The notes under the pieces: model-generated
What the model saw: the letters and a program-made list of their open reading frames with translations, nothing else
Databases searched by the model: none
What the model was told of the DNA's origin: nothing
DNA from: Thalassotalea_A litorea
Lineage (GTDB): Bacteria; Pseudomonadota; Gammaproteobacteria; Enterobacterales; Alteromonadaceae
NCBI RefSeq assembly: GCF_043642205.1
Contig: NZ_JBHZSG010000006.1
Span: forward strand, 62,001-126,000
DNA length: 64,000 bases
Direction: 5' to 3'
Made by a program: the position numbers and the translations under genes
Shown: piece after piece, positions 42,948 through 51,559 of the stretch
How positions within the stretch are numbered: position 1 is the stretch's first letter
Layout: every line of letters starts with the position of its first letter

Positions 42948-43466
42948 GTGACAACGATTGTTTCAGTGCGCCGTGATGGCAAAGTATGTATTGGTGGTGA
43001 TGGTCAGGTTTCTCTGGGCAACACCGTGATGAAAGGCAATGCTCGCAAAGTACGTCGTCTATATCACGACAAGGTTTTAGCTGGCTTTGCCGGTGGTACT
43101 GCTGATGCTTTTACCTTGTTTGAGCGTTTTGAAAATAAACTGGAAATGCACCAGGGTCATTTAACCAAAGCCGCCGTTGAGCTAGCCAAAGACTGGCGTA
43201 GTGATCGGGCATTGCGTCGTTTAGAAGCCATGCTGGTGGTTGCTGATCACACGGCTTCGTTAATCATTACCGGTAATGGGGATGTGGTGCAGCCTGAAAA
43301 TGACTTAATTGCTATCGGCAGCGGTGGTAACTATGCCCAGGCGGCAGCAACGGCTCTGTTTGAAAATACCGAACTTGGGGCACGCGATATCGTTGAGAAA
43401 TCTCTTAAGATTGCTGGTGATATCTGTGTATTCACCAATCAGAATTTAACCATCGATGAATTATAG
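42948..43466 (+). CDS. hslV: ATP-dependent protease HslVU, peptidase subunit
   Basis: A 172-residue proteasome-like N-terminal threonine hydrolase forming the HslV dodecamer. After loss of Met it starts with TTIVSVRRDG, exposing the catalytic Thr. GDGQVSLGNTVMKGNARKVRRL, GFAGGTADAFTLFERFE and NDLIAIGSGGNYAQAAA are near-identical to E. coli HslV. The start is GTG 42948 with AAGGGG upstream. hslU follows after 17 bases. A heat-shock promoter candidate precedes it. Confidence 0.98.
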   Translation: MTTIVSVRRDGKVCIGGDGQVSLGNTVMKGNARKVRRLYHDKVLAGFAGGTADAFTLFERFENKLEMHQGHLTKAAVELAKDWRSDRALRRLEAMLVVADHTASLIITGNGDVVQPENDLIAIGSGGNYAQAAATALFENTELGARDIVEKSLKIAGDICVFTNQNLTIDEL

Positions 43467-43483
43467 GTTAAGGAATTATTTTA

Positions 43484-44812
43484 ATGTCTAACATGACTCC
43501 CCGTGAAATTGTCCATGAACTTGATCAACACATTATCGGCCAGATGGATGCCAAAAAGGCGGTTGCGATTGCATTAAGAAATCGCTGGCGCCGGATGCAA
43601 CTTGACGAAGAGTTGCGCGCCGAAGTTACCCCAAAGAACATATTGATGATTGGTCCAACCGGTGTTGGTAAAACTGAAATCGCCCGCCGTCTGGCAAAGC
43701 TCGCCAAAGCACCCTTTATTAAAGTGGAAGCAACCAAATTTACCGAAGTCGGGTATGTCGGCAAAGAAGTAGAAACCATTATTCGTGATTTGACGGATAT
43801 GGCGATGAAAATGACCAAAGAGCATGAGATGCAACGCGTTCGTCACCTTGCCGAAGAAGCGGCAGAAGAGCGTATCCTCGATGTGTTGATCCCTGCGCCT
43901 CGCAACAGTTTTGGTGAACAGGAAGATACTGATAATTCCTCGACCCGTCAGGTTTTCCGCAAAAAACTGCGTGAAGGCAAACTCGATGATAAAGAAATTG
44001 AAATCGATGTGGTGCAACCCCAGGTTGGATTGGAAATTATGGCGCCTCCAGGCATGGAAGACATGACATCGCAATTGCAGAGTATGTTTCAGAACTTGTC
44101 ACAGGATAAGAGCAAAAAACGTAAGCTGAAAATCAAAGACGCTTTTAAAGCCTTGCAGGAAGAAGAGGCTGCAAAGCTACTAAACCCGGATGAGCTAAAA
44201 GAAAAAGCGTTGGAAGCCGTGGAGCAACATGGCATTGTGTTCCTTGATGAGATTGACAAGATTTGTAAGCGTGGTGATACCTCTGGTCCGGATGTTTCCC
44301 GCGAAGGTGTACAGCGTGACCTATTGCCATTAGTGGAAGGTTCAACGGTGTCGACCAAACATGGTATGGTGAAAACCGATCATATCTTATTTATTGCATC
44401 CGGTGCATTTCAGATGGCCAAACCTTCTGACTTAATCCCTGAGTTGCAGGGGCGCTTACCGATCCGGGTTGAATTAAAAGCCCTGAATACCGAAGATTTT
44501 GTGCGTATATTAACCGAACCCAATGCGTCATTAACGGAGCAATATATCGCGTTAATGGCTACCGAAGGTGTGCAGATTGAGTTTTCGGATGATGGCATTC
44601 AGGCGCTGGCAACGGCGGCCTGGCAAGTGAATGAAACCACGGAAAATATCGGTGCTCGCCGTTTGCATACCGTGATGGAACGTCTGATGGAAGATTTATC
44701 ATTCCATGCCGATGATCACAGTGGTAATCTGGTGACTATCGATAAAGCTTATGTGCAGAATAAGTTAGAAATTTTGGTTCAGGATGAAGATCTAAGCCGC
44801 TTTATCTTATAA
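43484..44812 (+). CDS. hslU: ATP-dependent protease HslVU, ATPase subunit
   Basis: A 442-residue AAA+ unfoldase feeding HslV. Walker A is GPTGVGKT (residues 57-64), Walker B is FLDEIDKICKR, the pore-region sequence lies at VGYVGKEVE, and the C-terminal sensor and tail end DLSRFIL, the HslV-docking end. AAGGA lies before ATG 43484. Length matches E. coli HslU (443). Confidence 0.98.
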   Translation: MSNMTPREIVHELDQHIIGQMDAKKAVAIALRNRWRRMQLDEELRAEVTPKNILMIGPTGVGKTEIARRLAKLAKAPFIKVEATKFTEVGYVGKEVETIIRDLTDMAMKMTKEHEMQRVRHLAEEAAEERILDVLIPAPRNSFGEQEDTDNSSTRQVFRKKLREGKLDDKEIEIDVVQPQVGLEIMAPPGMEDMTSQLQSMFQNLSQDKSKKRKLKIKDAFKALQEEEAAKLLNPDELKEKALEAVEQHGIVFLDEIDKICKRGDTSGPDVSREGVQRDLLPLVEGSTVSTKHGMVKTDHILFIASGAFQMAKPSDLIPELQGRLPIRVELKALNTEDFVRILTEPNASLTEQYIALMATEGVQIEFSDDGIQALATAAWQVNETTENIGARRLHTVMERLMEDLSFHADDHSGNLVTIDKAYVQNKLEILVQDEDLSRFIL

Positions 44813-44819
44813 AGCGAAA

Positions 44820-44850
44820 GGTTTGAGCCTTAATGCTCAAACCGGCTTTC
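44820..44850 (+). terminator. Hairpin after hslVU
   Basis: GGTTTGAGC (44820-44828), loop CTTAAT, GCTCAAACC (44835-44843), followed by a short pyrimidine run. The T tract is weak, so read-through into the DUF971 gene is likely. Confidence 0.55.
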
Positions 44851-44870
44851 CCCAATAAAGGAGATAGACC

Positions 44871-45236
44871 ATGGCCGTGACGGAGATTGTTTATAATAAG
44901 GCGAAACGTAGCCTTACATTAACATTTGATGATGCGTTCGTCGCTGAGCTAAGTGCGGAGTTTTTGCGGGTCTATTCGCCGCTGGAGCAAACCTCAGTAA
45001 AAGGTAAGCCCAAGCCACCGGTAAGCAATAAAAAACTGGTGGCGATTTCAGCGATAGATAATGTTGCCAAGCACGGTTTGCGTATTCAATTTGACGATCA
45101 ACACCAGGCGGTTTACCGACAGGTGTTATTGCATGAGTATGCCCATAATCAACATCGTTTATGGCAGGAGTATATTGATGCTCTTGCGGTAACCGGCTAT
45201 ACCCGTGAAGCCAATATTGAAATTAAACAACTGTAA
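44871..45236 (+). CDS. DUF971 family protein
   Basis: A 121-residue cytoplasmic protein of the DUF971 (gamma-butyrobetaine hydroxylase N-terminal-like) family. It has the typical opening VYNKAKRSLTLTFDD, LSAEFLRVYSP and HEYAHNQHRLWQEYID. Related proteins sit beside hslVU in many gammaproteobacteria. Function is unknown, although some members are linked to iron-sulfur or iron handling. AAAGGAG lies before ATG 44871. Confidence 0.88.
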   Translation: MAVTEIVYNKAKRSLTLTFDDAFVAELSAEFLRVYSPLEQTSVKGKPKPPVSNKKLVAISAIDNVAKHGLRIQFDDQHQAVYRQVLLHEYAHNQHRLWQEYIDALAVTGYTREANIEIKQL

Positions 45237-45249
45237 CTAAGAGGCATAG

Positions 45250-45639
45250 ATGCTAACTCGCTATGCCTATCTATTATTGGGGCTGTTCATGGTTGGCCTC
45301 GCAACCTTAGGTGCCATTTTGCCAGGGTTGCCAACCACACCATTTGTTTTAGTGGCCGCCGCCTGTTTCGCCAAGTCCTCCCCTAAACTTCATTGCTGGT
45401 TACGCAATAATGCCTTATTTGGGCCGTTAATCGTAAACTGGCAGCAACATCGCTGTATTAGCCGCAGAACCAAAATTATCGCGGTCATTATGATCCTGGT
45501 TTTTGGTAGTTACAGTTTGTTTTTTGCTTTGCAGGACACTTGGCTAAAAATTTTCGTCGGGATTTTTCTGGCCATCGGCCTGACTGTCGTACTCAGCCTC
45601 AAAACCTGCCCAACCACTGTCTCAAATACCTCAAAATAA
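45250..45639 (+). CDS. YbaN/DUF454 family inner-membrane protein
   Basis: A 129-residue protein with three or four hydrophobic segments and the signature GAILPGLPTTPFVLVAAACFAKSSPK (positions about 22-47) typical of DUF454/YbaN. WLRNNALFGPLI follows. Function is unknown. AGAGG lies before ATG 45250, 13 bases after the DUF971 stop, so the two are likely co-transcribed. Confidence 0.88.
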   Translation: MLTRYAYLLLGLFMVGLATLGAILPGLPTTPFVLVAAACFAKSSPKLHCWLRNNALFGPLIVNWQQHRCISRRTKIIAVIMILVFGSYSLFFALQDTWLKIFVGIFLAIGLTVVLSLKTCPTTVSNTSK

Positions 45640-45656
45640 GGGGGTCAGAGTCAAGA
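45638..45656. repeat. Half copy of the GGGTCAGAGTC REP-like motif
   Basis: AAGGGGGTCAGAGTCAAGA matches one arm of the element at 15158-15204. It overlaps the YbaN stop codon and has no inverted partner nearby, so it looks like a single REP unit. Confidence 0.6.
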
Positions 45657-45726
45657 AGTCTTATATTTTTTATTTCGCTTTAAACCTTTTTATCAGATAC
45701 TGCATCCTACTAATCAAACCAATTAA

Positions 45727-46302
45727 ATGCGAAATTCAGTGACTCTATCAGGACAACAAACCGTGATTGATGCTCAGCAACTGTTTGCTTCCAAACAGGA
45801 GCAGGAGTGGATTGAGCTCGCCAAAAACGGAGACCGACAGGCATTCCAGCAGTTGTATCTGCTGCACATCGGCAGAGTGTATGCATTGTGTATGCGAATG
45901 TTGGCGCAGCGGGATCAAGCAGAAGACGTTGCTCAGGAAGTTTTTGTGCAGGTTTGGTTGAAATTAAAGAATTTTCGTGGCGACAGCAAGTTTTCCACCT
46001 GGTTACATTCCGTCGCAACCAATACGGTGTTGAGCCATCTGCGTAAACAAAAAAACTGGATGCAACGCATGTTCAGCATTGAAGAAACCCATACCACGGA
46101 GCCGACCATCAATGAACATCCGGAATTGTCAGATTTGGATAAAACCATTATGAAATTACCTGAAAAAGCCCGGTTAGTTTTTGTGATGTTTGCGGTTGAG
46201 GGTTATCGTCATGAAGAAATTGCCAGCATGTTAAATATAGCCGTAGGCTCCAGTAAATCCCATTACCATAGAGCCAAAAAATTATTACAGGAGTGGTTGT
46301 GA
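45727..46302 (+). CDS. ECF-type RNA polymerase sigma factor
   Basis: A 191-residue sigma-70 family protein with only regions 2 and 4. Region 2 has DQAEDVAQEVFVQVW and FRGDSKFSTWLHSVATN; region 4 has LPEKARLVFVMFAVEGYRHEEIASML and SSKSHYHRAKK. It is followed directly by a membrane protein gene (probable anti-sigma factor) and an exported repeat protein. Start is ATG 45727 or GTG 45763, where AGGA is present. The target promoter is not identified. Confidence 0.93.
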   Translation: MRNSVTLSGQQTVIDAQQLFASKQEQEWIELAKNGDRQAFQQLYLLHIGRVYALCMRMLAQRDQAEDVAQEVFVQVWLKLKNFRGDSKFSTWLHSVATNTVLSHLRKQKNWMQRMFSIEETHTTEPTINEHPELSDLDKTIMKLPEKARLVFVMFAVEGYRHEEIASMLNIAVGSSKSHYHRAKKLLQEWL

Positions 46303-46829
46303 TCATGAAACAAACAATGAACGAACAGCAGCTTCAACAACACATTGATGACCTGTCAGCAGATATCAAGCCGCAACGCGATTTGTGGCAAGGTATTGAA
46401 CGGGCTATTGAAATCAAAAGTCAGCAACACTCAGAACCTGTTGCCGAACAAAGTAAAGGTAATATTATTCGGGCTAACTTTCAGCCCCTGGCGTGGGCGG
46501 CTTCCGTCGTATTGGCAATCATTGTTACCTTTAACTATCAAAACCGTGCCGAGCAGATACCGCAACTAACTGTCGTTGAAATGATTGAACAGCAATACCA
46601 TCAGGAAAAACAAAACATGCTGGTTAGCTTTGGTAAGCCTGATTTGAACAAATTACCACAGGATATTCGCCAGCAATTTGAAGAAATTCAATCTGCTCGT
46701 GAATCTTTGTTAGCGGCGTTGCAAGACGATCCTCAGAATGCGGATTTATTGAATCTGTTGAAGTGGACCCAGAAGCAGGAATTAAACTTGCTGGAACAAC
46801 TATATAGCCCGAAATGGCAAACCATATAA
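46299..46829 (+). CDS. Probable anti-sigma factor (membrane-anchored)
   Basis: A protein of about 175 residues, with a soluble N-terminus (about 1-65), one transmembrane helix (LAWAASVVLAIIVTF) and a periplasmic helical domain. The N-terminus is rich in Gln and Asp/Glu and has DIKPQRDLWQGIERAI, similar to anti-sigma proteins of ECF systems. GTG 46299 overlaps the sigma factor stop by 4 bases (GTGA), with AGGAG 6 bases before it; ATG 46305 is the alternative. The order sigma, anti-sigma, exported target-like gene is typical of such units. No zinc HxxxCxxC motif is present. Confidence 0.75.
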   Translation: MIMKQTMNEQQLQQHIDDLSADIKPQRDLWQGIERAIEIKSQQHSEPVAEQSKGNIIRANFQPLAWAASVVLAIIVTFNYQNRAEQIPQLTVVEMIEQQYHQEKQNMLVSFGKPDLNKLPQDIRQQFEEIQSARESLLAALQDDPQNADLLNLLKWTQKQELNLLEQLYSPKWQTI

Positions 46830-46841
46830 GAGGTTAGAACA

Positions 46842-47795
46842 ATGCGCTTACTATACATTTTCCTGCTTTTCTCCACCGCGATAAGTTCAGCGTTTGCCAT
46901 AGACGAGCGCAACATTGACCAGCGTTTATCGGTAAATGGCGAGGTCAGTGTGGTGATTGAAAACATGCGAGGTAAGGTTGATATATTCGGGAACGATGGC
47001 GATGAAGTCTCGGTTAAGGGCGTCATCGATGAAATGGCCACCGATTTTATCTTTGAGCAAAAAGGCAACACGATATATATCAAGGTAAAAATGCCAGCCG
47101 AGATCAATCAGAGTTTTTGGGGTACGAAGCAGCAAGAAACGGATTTGCTTGTAAACATTCCGGTAGCGGCGAAATTGAAATTTTCAGGGGTATCTTCCAG
47201 TGTATCCGCCGAAAACCTGACGCAGGCCGCTCACTTAAAAACCGTTAGTGGTGACATAAAAGCGAAAAAACTGGCCCAGAAAGTGCGCCTTGAGACTGTG
47301 AGTGGTGATATTGAAAGTTCAGATTTAACCGGCAAAATTTCCTTATCCACCGTTAGCGGAGACATTCGTGATAAAAACGCTAATGGTACGGTTGAGTTAA
47401 ATGCGGTAAGTGGCGATATTGATGCCAGCGGTGAGGCCAGCAATGTGGCCGCCAATGTGGTTTCCGGCGATCTCGATGTAAACTATCGAGGCTTGTCTAA
47501 TCTGTCGTTATCCAGCGTTAGTGGCGATGTGGATGCCAATGTCGTGTTAATGGATGATGGTATTGTAAAAATGTCCTCAGTGAGCGGCAATCTGAAATTC
47601 ACCATCCAGGAAGGTGCCAATGTCAGCGTGCGCATCGACAGTAATGCTGGCGGTAAAATCATCAACCAGATATCGGACGATAAGGTGGTTAAGGCCAAAT
47701 ATGGTCCCAGTAGTCGTTTGGAAACTCGGCTAGGCTCGGGTGCGGCGTCTGTAAAAGCGAGTACCGTCAGTGGCACTGTCAGAGTAAGCCATTAA
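46842..47795 (+). CDS. DUF4097-type exported beta-repeat protein
   Basis: A 317-residue exported protein with a signal peptide ending near SAFA. Residues about 120-300 contain eight repeats of about 20 residues, each with the VSGD/VSGN/VSGT core (KTVSGDI, ETVSGDI, STVSGDI, NAVSGDI, NVVSGDL, SSVSGDV, SSVSGNL, STVSGTV), predicting a right-handed beta-solenoid. It belongs to the DUF4097 (adhesin-like) family. It follows the sigma/anti-sigma pair by 12 bases, so it is probably a member of their regulon or sensing device. Function unknown. Confidence 0.85.
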   Translation: MRLLYIFLLFSTAISSAFAIDERNIDQRLSVNGEVSVVIENMRGKVDIFGNDGDEVSVKGVIDEMATDFIFEQKGNTIYIKVKMPAEINQSFWGTKQQETDLLVNIPVAAKLKFSGVSSSVSAENLTQAAHLKTVSGDIKAKKLAQKVRLETVSGDIESSDLTGKISLSTVSGDIRDKNANGTVELNAVSGDIDASGEASNVAANVVSGDLDVNYRGLSNLSLSSVSGDVDANVVLMDDGIVKMSSVSGNLKFTIQEGANVSVRIDSNAGGKIINQISDDKVVKAKYGPSSRLETRLGSGAASVKASTVSGTVRVSH

Positions 47796-47832
47796 TCACA
47801 AAACCCTTATAAATACCTGAAAACACCGCTAC

Positions 47833-47860
47833 GCCCCGCACCGACGGGGCTTTATTTATT
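47833..47860 (+). terminator. Terminator after the sigma/anti-sigma/DUF4097 operon
   Basis: GCCCCG (47833-47838), loop CACCGA, CGGGGC (47845-47850), followed by TTTATTTATT. It starts 38 bases after the DUF4097 stop. Confidence 0.85.
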
Positions 47861-48244
47861 GCTGTGCGTCAACTTCATAACCCGCTGATTTAGCATCTTT
47901 TTTCAAAAATACAAATTCGCAATTAATCGTGCAAAGGACAGGCGCAGGACAAAATTTACGCTTATATTTAAATTAATGGCCGCTTTTGCGGTCTAATAAA
48001 CAAGGCCTGTTGATCTTTCAAGTTAAAGCCTGTGAGCAAATACACGCGATGATATAAATGAACTTTCTTGTTCTGTCAGTAGAAGCGGGAAAGTATCTGA
48101 GACTATCTGAGTAGACTTGAGTGTATGAGCTCACTGAGAATAATGTAGTGAGATGTAGGTATAAAAAACGCAATGCTATTCGCCGCTAAATTAACCCCGA
48201 AAGAGAACCAGAGCTAACAGTGGAATGATTTTGTGGGGGCAACT
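47861..48244. other. Long leader or gap before prkA
   Basis: About 385 bases without a gene. It holds a GGCCGC-TTTT-GCGGTC hairpin (47978-47993), a direct repeat TATCTGAG at 48094 and 48104 (10-base period) and a CTCACT/AGTGAG stem (48130-48152). GGGGG at 48235-48239 is the prkA ribosome-binding site. No sigma-54 GG-N10-GC match was found. Confidence 0.5.
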
Positions 48245-50179
48245 ATGAGTATTTTTCAGCAGTTTCAAAGCCGCTACGATCAGGCCCAGGAAGAGGAGTA
48301 TACTCTAGCGCAGTTTCTTGAGCTTTGTCGTGACGATAAAATGGCCTATGCCAACGCGGCCGAACGGTTGTTGGCGGCAATTGGTGAACCGGAGATGATC
48401 GACACCGCCCGGCAACCCGTGCTAAGCCGAATTTTTTCCAATCGGGTAATCGCCAGATATCCGGCCTTTTCTGAATTTTACGGTATGGAAGACGCCATTG
48501 AGCAAATCGTTTCCTACCTGATGCACGCCTCGCAAGGGCTGGAAGAGAAGAAACAGGTTCTGTATTTGCTCGGTCCGGTTGGTGGCGGTAAATCGTCACT
48601 GGCGGAGAAACTAAAAACTCTGATGCAGTCACAACCCATCTATGTGCTCAGTGCCAATGGCCAGCGTAGCCCGGTAAACGATCACCCGCTGTCGTTATTC
48701 GATGTCGACAATGACGGCAAAATCCTTGAACAAGAATACAATATCCCGAGTCGTTACCTGAATGGCATTATCTCGCCCTGGGCCGCGAAACGCTTGCACG
48801 AATTCAAAGGCGATATTGCCCAATTTAAAGTGGTAAAAGTCTACCCATCAATTCTCGACCAAATCGCAATCGCCAAAACCGAGCCAGGCGATGACAACAA
48901 TCAGGATATTTCTTCATTAGTCGGCAAAGTCGACATCCGTCAGCTTGAGCATTTTGCCCAAAATGATCCCGATGCCTATGGCTATTCTGGTGCCTTATGT
49001 CGGGCTAACCAGGGCCTGATGGAGTTTGTGGAAATGTTTAAAGCACCGATTAAGGTGTTACACCCGCTTCTCACCGCAACGCAGGAAGGAAACTACAATT
49101 CGACCGAAGGGTTGTCGGCATTACCTTTTGACGGCATTATCCTTGCGCATTCGAATGAGTCTGAATGGCAGTCATTCAAGAACAACAAAAACAACGAAGC
49201 GTTTCTGGATCGGGTATATATCGTCAAAGTCCCATACTGTATGCGGGTGGCAGAAGAGATTAAAATTTATCAGAAATTATTGAAAAACTCGGAATTGGTG
49301 GATGCTCAATGTGCGCCCGGAACATTAGACATTCTTGCCCAGTTTACCGTGTTATCCCGTCTTGTTGTTCCTGAAAACTCCAGCATTTATTCAAAAATGC
49401 GGGTGTACAATGGTGAAACCTTAAAAGACACCGATCCGAAAGCCAAATCCTATCAGGAATATCGTGATTATGCGGGCGTAGATGAGGGCATGACCGGTTT
49501 ATCCACGCGGTTTGCGTTTAAAATTCTTTCCCGTGTTTTTAACTTTGATCACAATGAAGTGGCCGCGAATCCGGTTCATTTATTTTACGTGCTGGAACAA
49601 CAAATAGAACGTGAGCAGTTGCCAAAAGAAACTGCCGATCGCTATCTGGAGTTTATTAAGGGTTACATGGTCCCTCAGTATATCGAGTTTATCGGCAAGG
49701 AAATCCAAACCGCGTATCTCGAATCCTATTCTGAGTACGGGCAAAACATCTTTGACCGCTACGTCGTTTATGCGGATTTTTGGATCCAGGATCAGGAATA
49801 TCGGGATGCAGAAACCGGTCAAATCCTCGATCGCAGTGCATTGAACAATGAACTGGAAAAGATCGAAAAACCGGCGGGCATCTCAAATCCAAAAGATTTT
49901 CGTAATGAAATTGTCAATTTCGTTTTACGGGCTAAAGCCAATAACAATGGCAATAATCCCATGTGGACCAGCTACGAGAAATTACGCACTGTCATCGAGA
50001 AGAAAATGTTCTCAAATACCGAAGATTTGCTACCCGTGATCTCTTTTAATACCAAGACATCTTCCGATGATCAAAAGAAACACGATGAGTTTGTGGAGCG
50101 TATGGTCACTAAAGGCTATACCCGTAAGCAGGTACGCCTGTTAAGTGAGTGGTATCTGCGAGTGAGAAAATCTTCTTAA
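48245..50179 (+). CDS. prkA: PrkA/YeaG family serine protein kinase
   Basis: A 644-residue protein, the same length as E. coli YeaG. The N-terminal AAA-type PrkA domain has Walker A LLGPVGGGKSSLAEK at about residues 100-115, and a C-terminal kinase-like domain follows (PF06798). YeaG acts in stationary phase and under nitrogen or nutrient starvation. The ATG 48245 has GGGGG upstream. yeaH and spoVR follow, the conserved trio. Confidence 0.93.
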   Translation: MSIFQQFQSRYDQAQEEEYTLAQFLELCRDDKMAYANAAERLLAAIGEPEMIDTARQPVLSRIFSNRVIARYPAFSEFYGMEDAIEQIVSYLMHASQGLEEKKQVLYLLGPVGGGKSSLAEKLKTLMQSQPIYVLSANGQRSPVNDHPLSLFDVDNDGKILEQEYNIPSRYLNGIISPWAAKRLHEFKGDIAQFKVVKVYPSILDQIAIAKTEPGDDNNQDISSLVGKVDIRQLEHFAQNDPDAYGYSGALCRANQGLMEFVEMFKAPIKVLHPLLTATQEGNYNSTEGLSALPFDGIILAHSNESEWQSFKNNKNNEAFLDRVYIVKVPYCMRVAEEIKIYQKLLKNSELVDAQCAPGTLDILAQFTVLSRLVVPENSSIYSKMRVYNGETLKDTDPKAKSYQEYRDYAGVDEGMTGLSTRFAFKILSRVFNFDHNEVAANPVHLFYVLEQQIEREQLPKETADRYLEFIKGYMVPQYIEFIGKEIQTAYLESYSEYGQNIFDRYVVYADFWIQDQEYRDAETGQILDRSALNNELEKIEKPAGISNPKDFRNEIVNFVLRAKANNNGNNPMWTSYEKLRTVIEKKMFSNTEDLLPVISFNTKTSSDDQKKHDEFVERMVTKGYTRKQVRLLSEWYLRVRKSS

Positions 50180-50254
50180 ACGCCATGGTTTTCATCGCTT
50201 ATCAGAAAACCCGACGTTTTGGCCAGGGAATGGCGCAACCAAGGTTAACAACAT

Positions 50255-51559
50255 ATGGCTAACTTTATTGATCGACGATTGAACAGTAAAAATAAATCTA
50301 TGGTGAATCGCCAGAGATTTTTTCGTCGCCACAAAAATCAAATAAAGCGATCTTTGGCAGATAGTATTAACAATCGTCAGGTAACGGACCTTACCAGTGG
50401 ACAAGATGTCTCCATCGCCAGAAAAGATCTGGTGGAACCGGTGTTTCGTCAAGGCGATGGGGGTACCAAAAATCGAGTTTTTGCCGGTAATGACCAATTT
50501 GCAGAAGGCGATAAAATTCCTCGACCGAAAGCTCAGGCTGGCCCGGGAAGCGGTTCCGGTAATGCCAGCGATCGAGGGCAGGGGGAAGATGACTTTGTAT
50601 TTTCTATCTCTCACGATGAATACCTGAATTTATTGTTCGATGATCTGGAATTACCCAATCTGCAGAAAAATCAGTTGGATAAACTGGTGGAATACAAAAC
50701 GGTCCGCGCCGGCTATTGCGCAGAAGGTGTTCCAGCTAATATCGATATCGTGAAATCCTTACAGGGCTCAATTGCCCGCCGTATTGCCATGACCAGCAGT
50801 AAACGCCGCGAATTGAAAGCGTGTGAGCAAGAACTGATGCAGGTAATGGCGACTGATAATCCAGATCCGGACGTAATCGCACAACTTCAGGCGCAGATTG
50901 ACATGCTCAATGAGCGCATCCGCGCTGTGCCGTTTATCGACAGTTTTGATTTACATTATCGAAACTATGAGAAACAGGCGGTCCCAACGTCGAAGGCGGT
51001 AATGTTTTGTTTGATGGATGTATCAGGCTCGATGGTGCAAGCGACCAAAGATATTGCCAAACGTTTCTATATTCTCCTGTATCTGTTTTTAAGCCGAACT
51101 TATCAGACCATCGATGTGGTCTATATCATTCATCATACGCAGGCAAAAGAGGTCGATGAACAGGATTTTTTCTATTCCAGAGAGACCGGTGGCACCATTG
51201 TCTCCAGTGCGCTGGAACTGATGCAGGAAATCGTTGCCGATCGCTACAGTTCCGGAGATTGGAACATCTACGCCGCACAGGCTTCTGATGGTGATAACTG
51301 GCAGGATGATACGGAAAAATGCTATGAACTTTTGAAAAACAATATCCTGCCGGCAGTTCGCTTTTACGCGTACATTGAAATCACTCAGGATTTACATAAG
51401 TCGTTATGGCAACGCTACCGGGCGTTAGCGAATCGGGAAAGTCATTTTGCGATGCGACGTATTCGTGAAATTGAAGATATCTATCCGGTGTTTAGGGATT
51501 TGTTTAAAAAAGCCCCTCAAGGTTCAGGGATTGCAGGAGTCGCGAATGTCAAAGATTAA
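50255..51559 (+). CDS. yeaH: YeaH/DUF444 family protein
   Basis: A 434-residue cytoplasmic protein with a Gly-rich linker (GPGSGSGNASDRGQGEDD, about residues 97-114) and a von Willebrand A-like domain whose metal site is CLMDVSGSM (about 253-261). It ends close to spoVR, overlapping it by 14 bases. The family always accompanies prkA and spoVR, suggesting a stress-related complex. ATG 50255 follows AAGG. Confidence 0.94.
   Translation: MANFIDRRLNSKNKSMVNRQRFFRRHKNQIKRSLADSINNRQVTDLTSGQDVSIARKDLVEPVFRQGDGGTKNRVFAGNDQFAEGDKIPRPKAQAGPGSGSGNASDRGQGEDDFVFSISHDEYLNLLFDDLELPNLQKNQLDKLVEYKTVRAGYCAEGVPANIDIVKSLQGSIARRIAMTSSKRRELKACEQELMQVMATDNPDPDVIAQLQAQIDMLNERIRAVPFIDSFDLHYRNYEKQAVPTSKAVMFCLMDVSGSMVQATKDIAKRFYILLYLFLSRTYQTIDVVYIIHHTQAKEVDEQDFFYSRETGGTIVSSALELMQEIVADRYSSGDWNIYAAQASDGDNWQDDTEKCYELLKNNILPAVRFYAYIEITQDLHKSLWQRYRALANRESHFAMRRIREIEDIYPVFRDLFKKAPQGSGIAGVANVKD

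Noticed and set aside
47220..47790. VSGD-coding repeats as a DNA repeat or CRISPR array
   Set aside because: The repetition is at protein level in one frame, with variable codons and irregular spacing.
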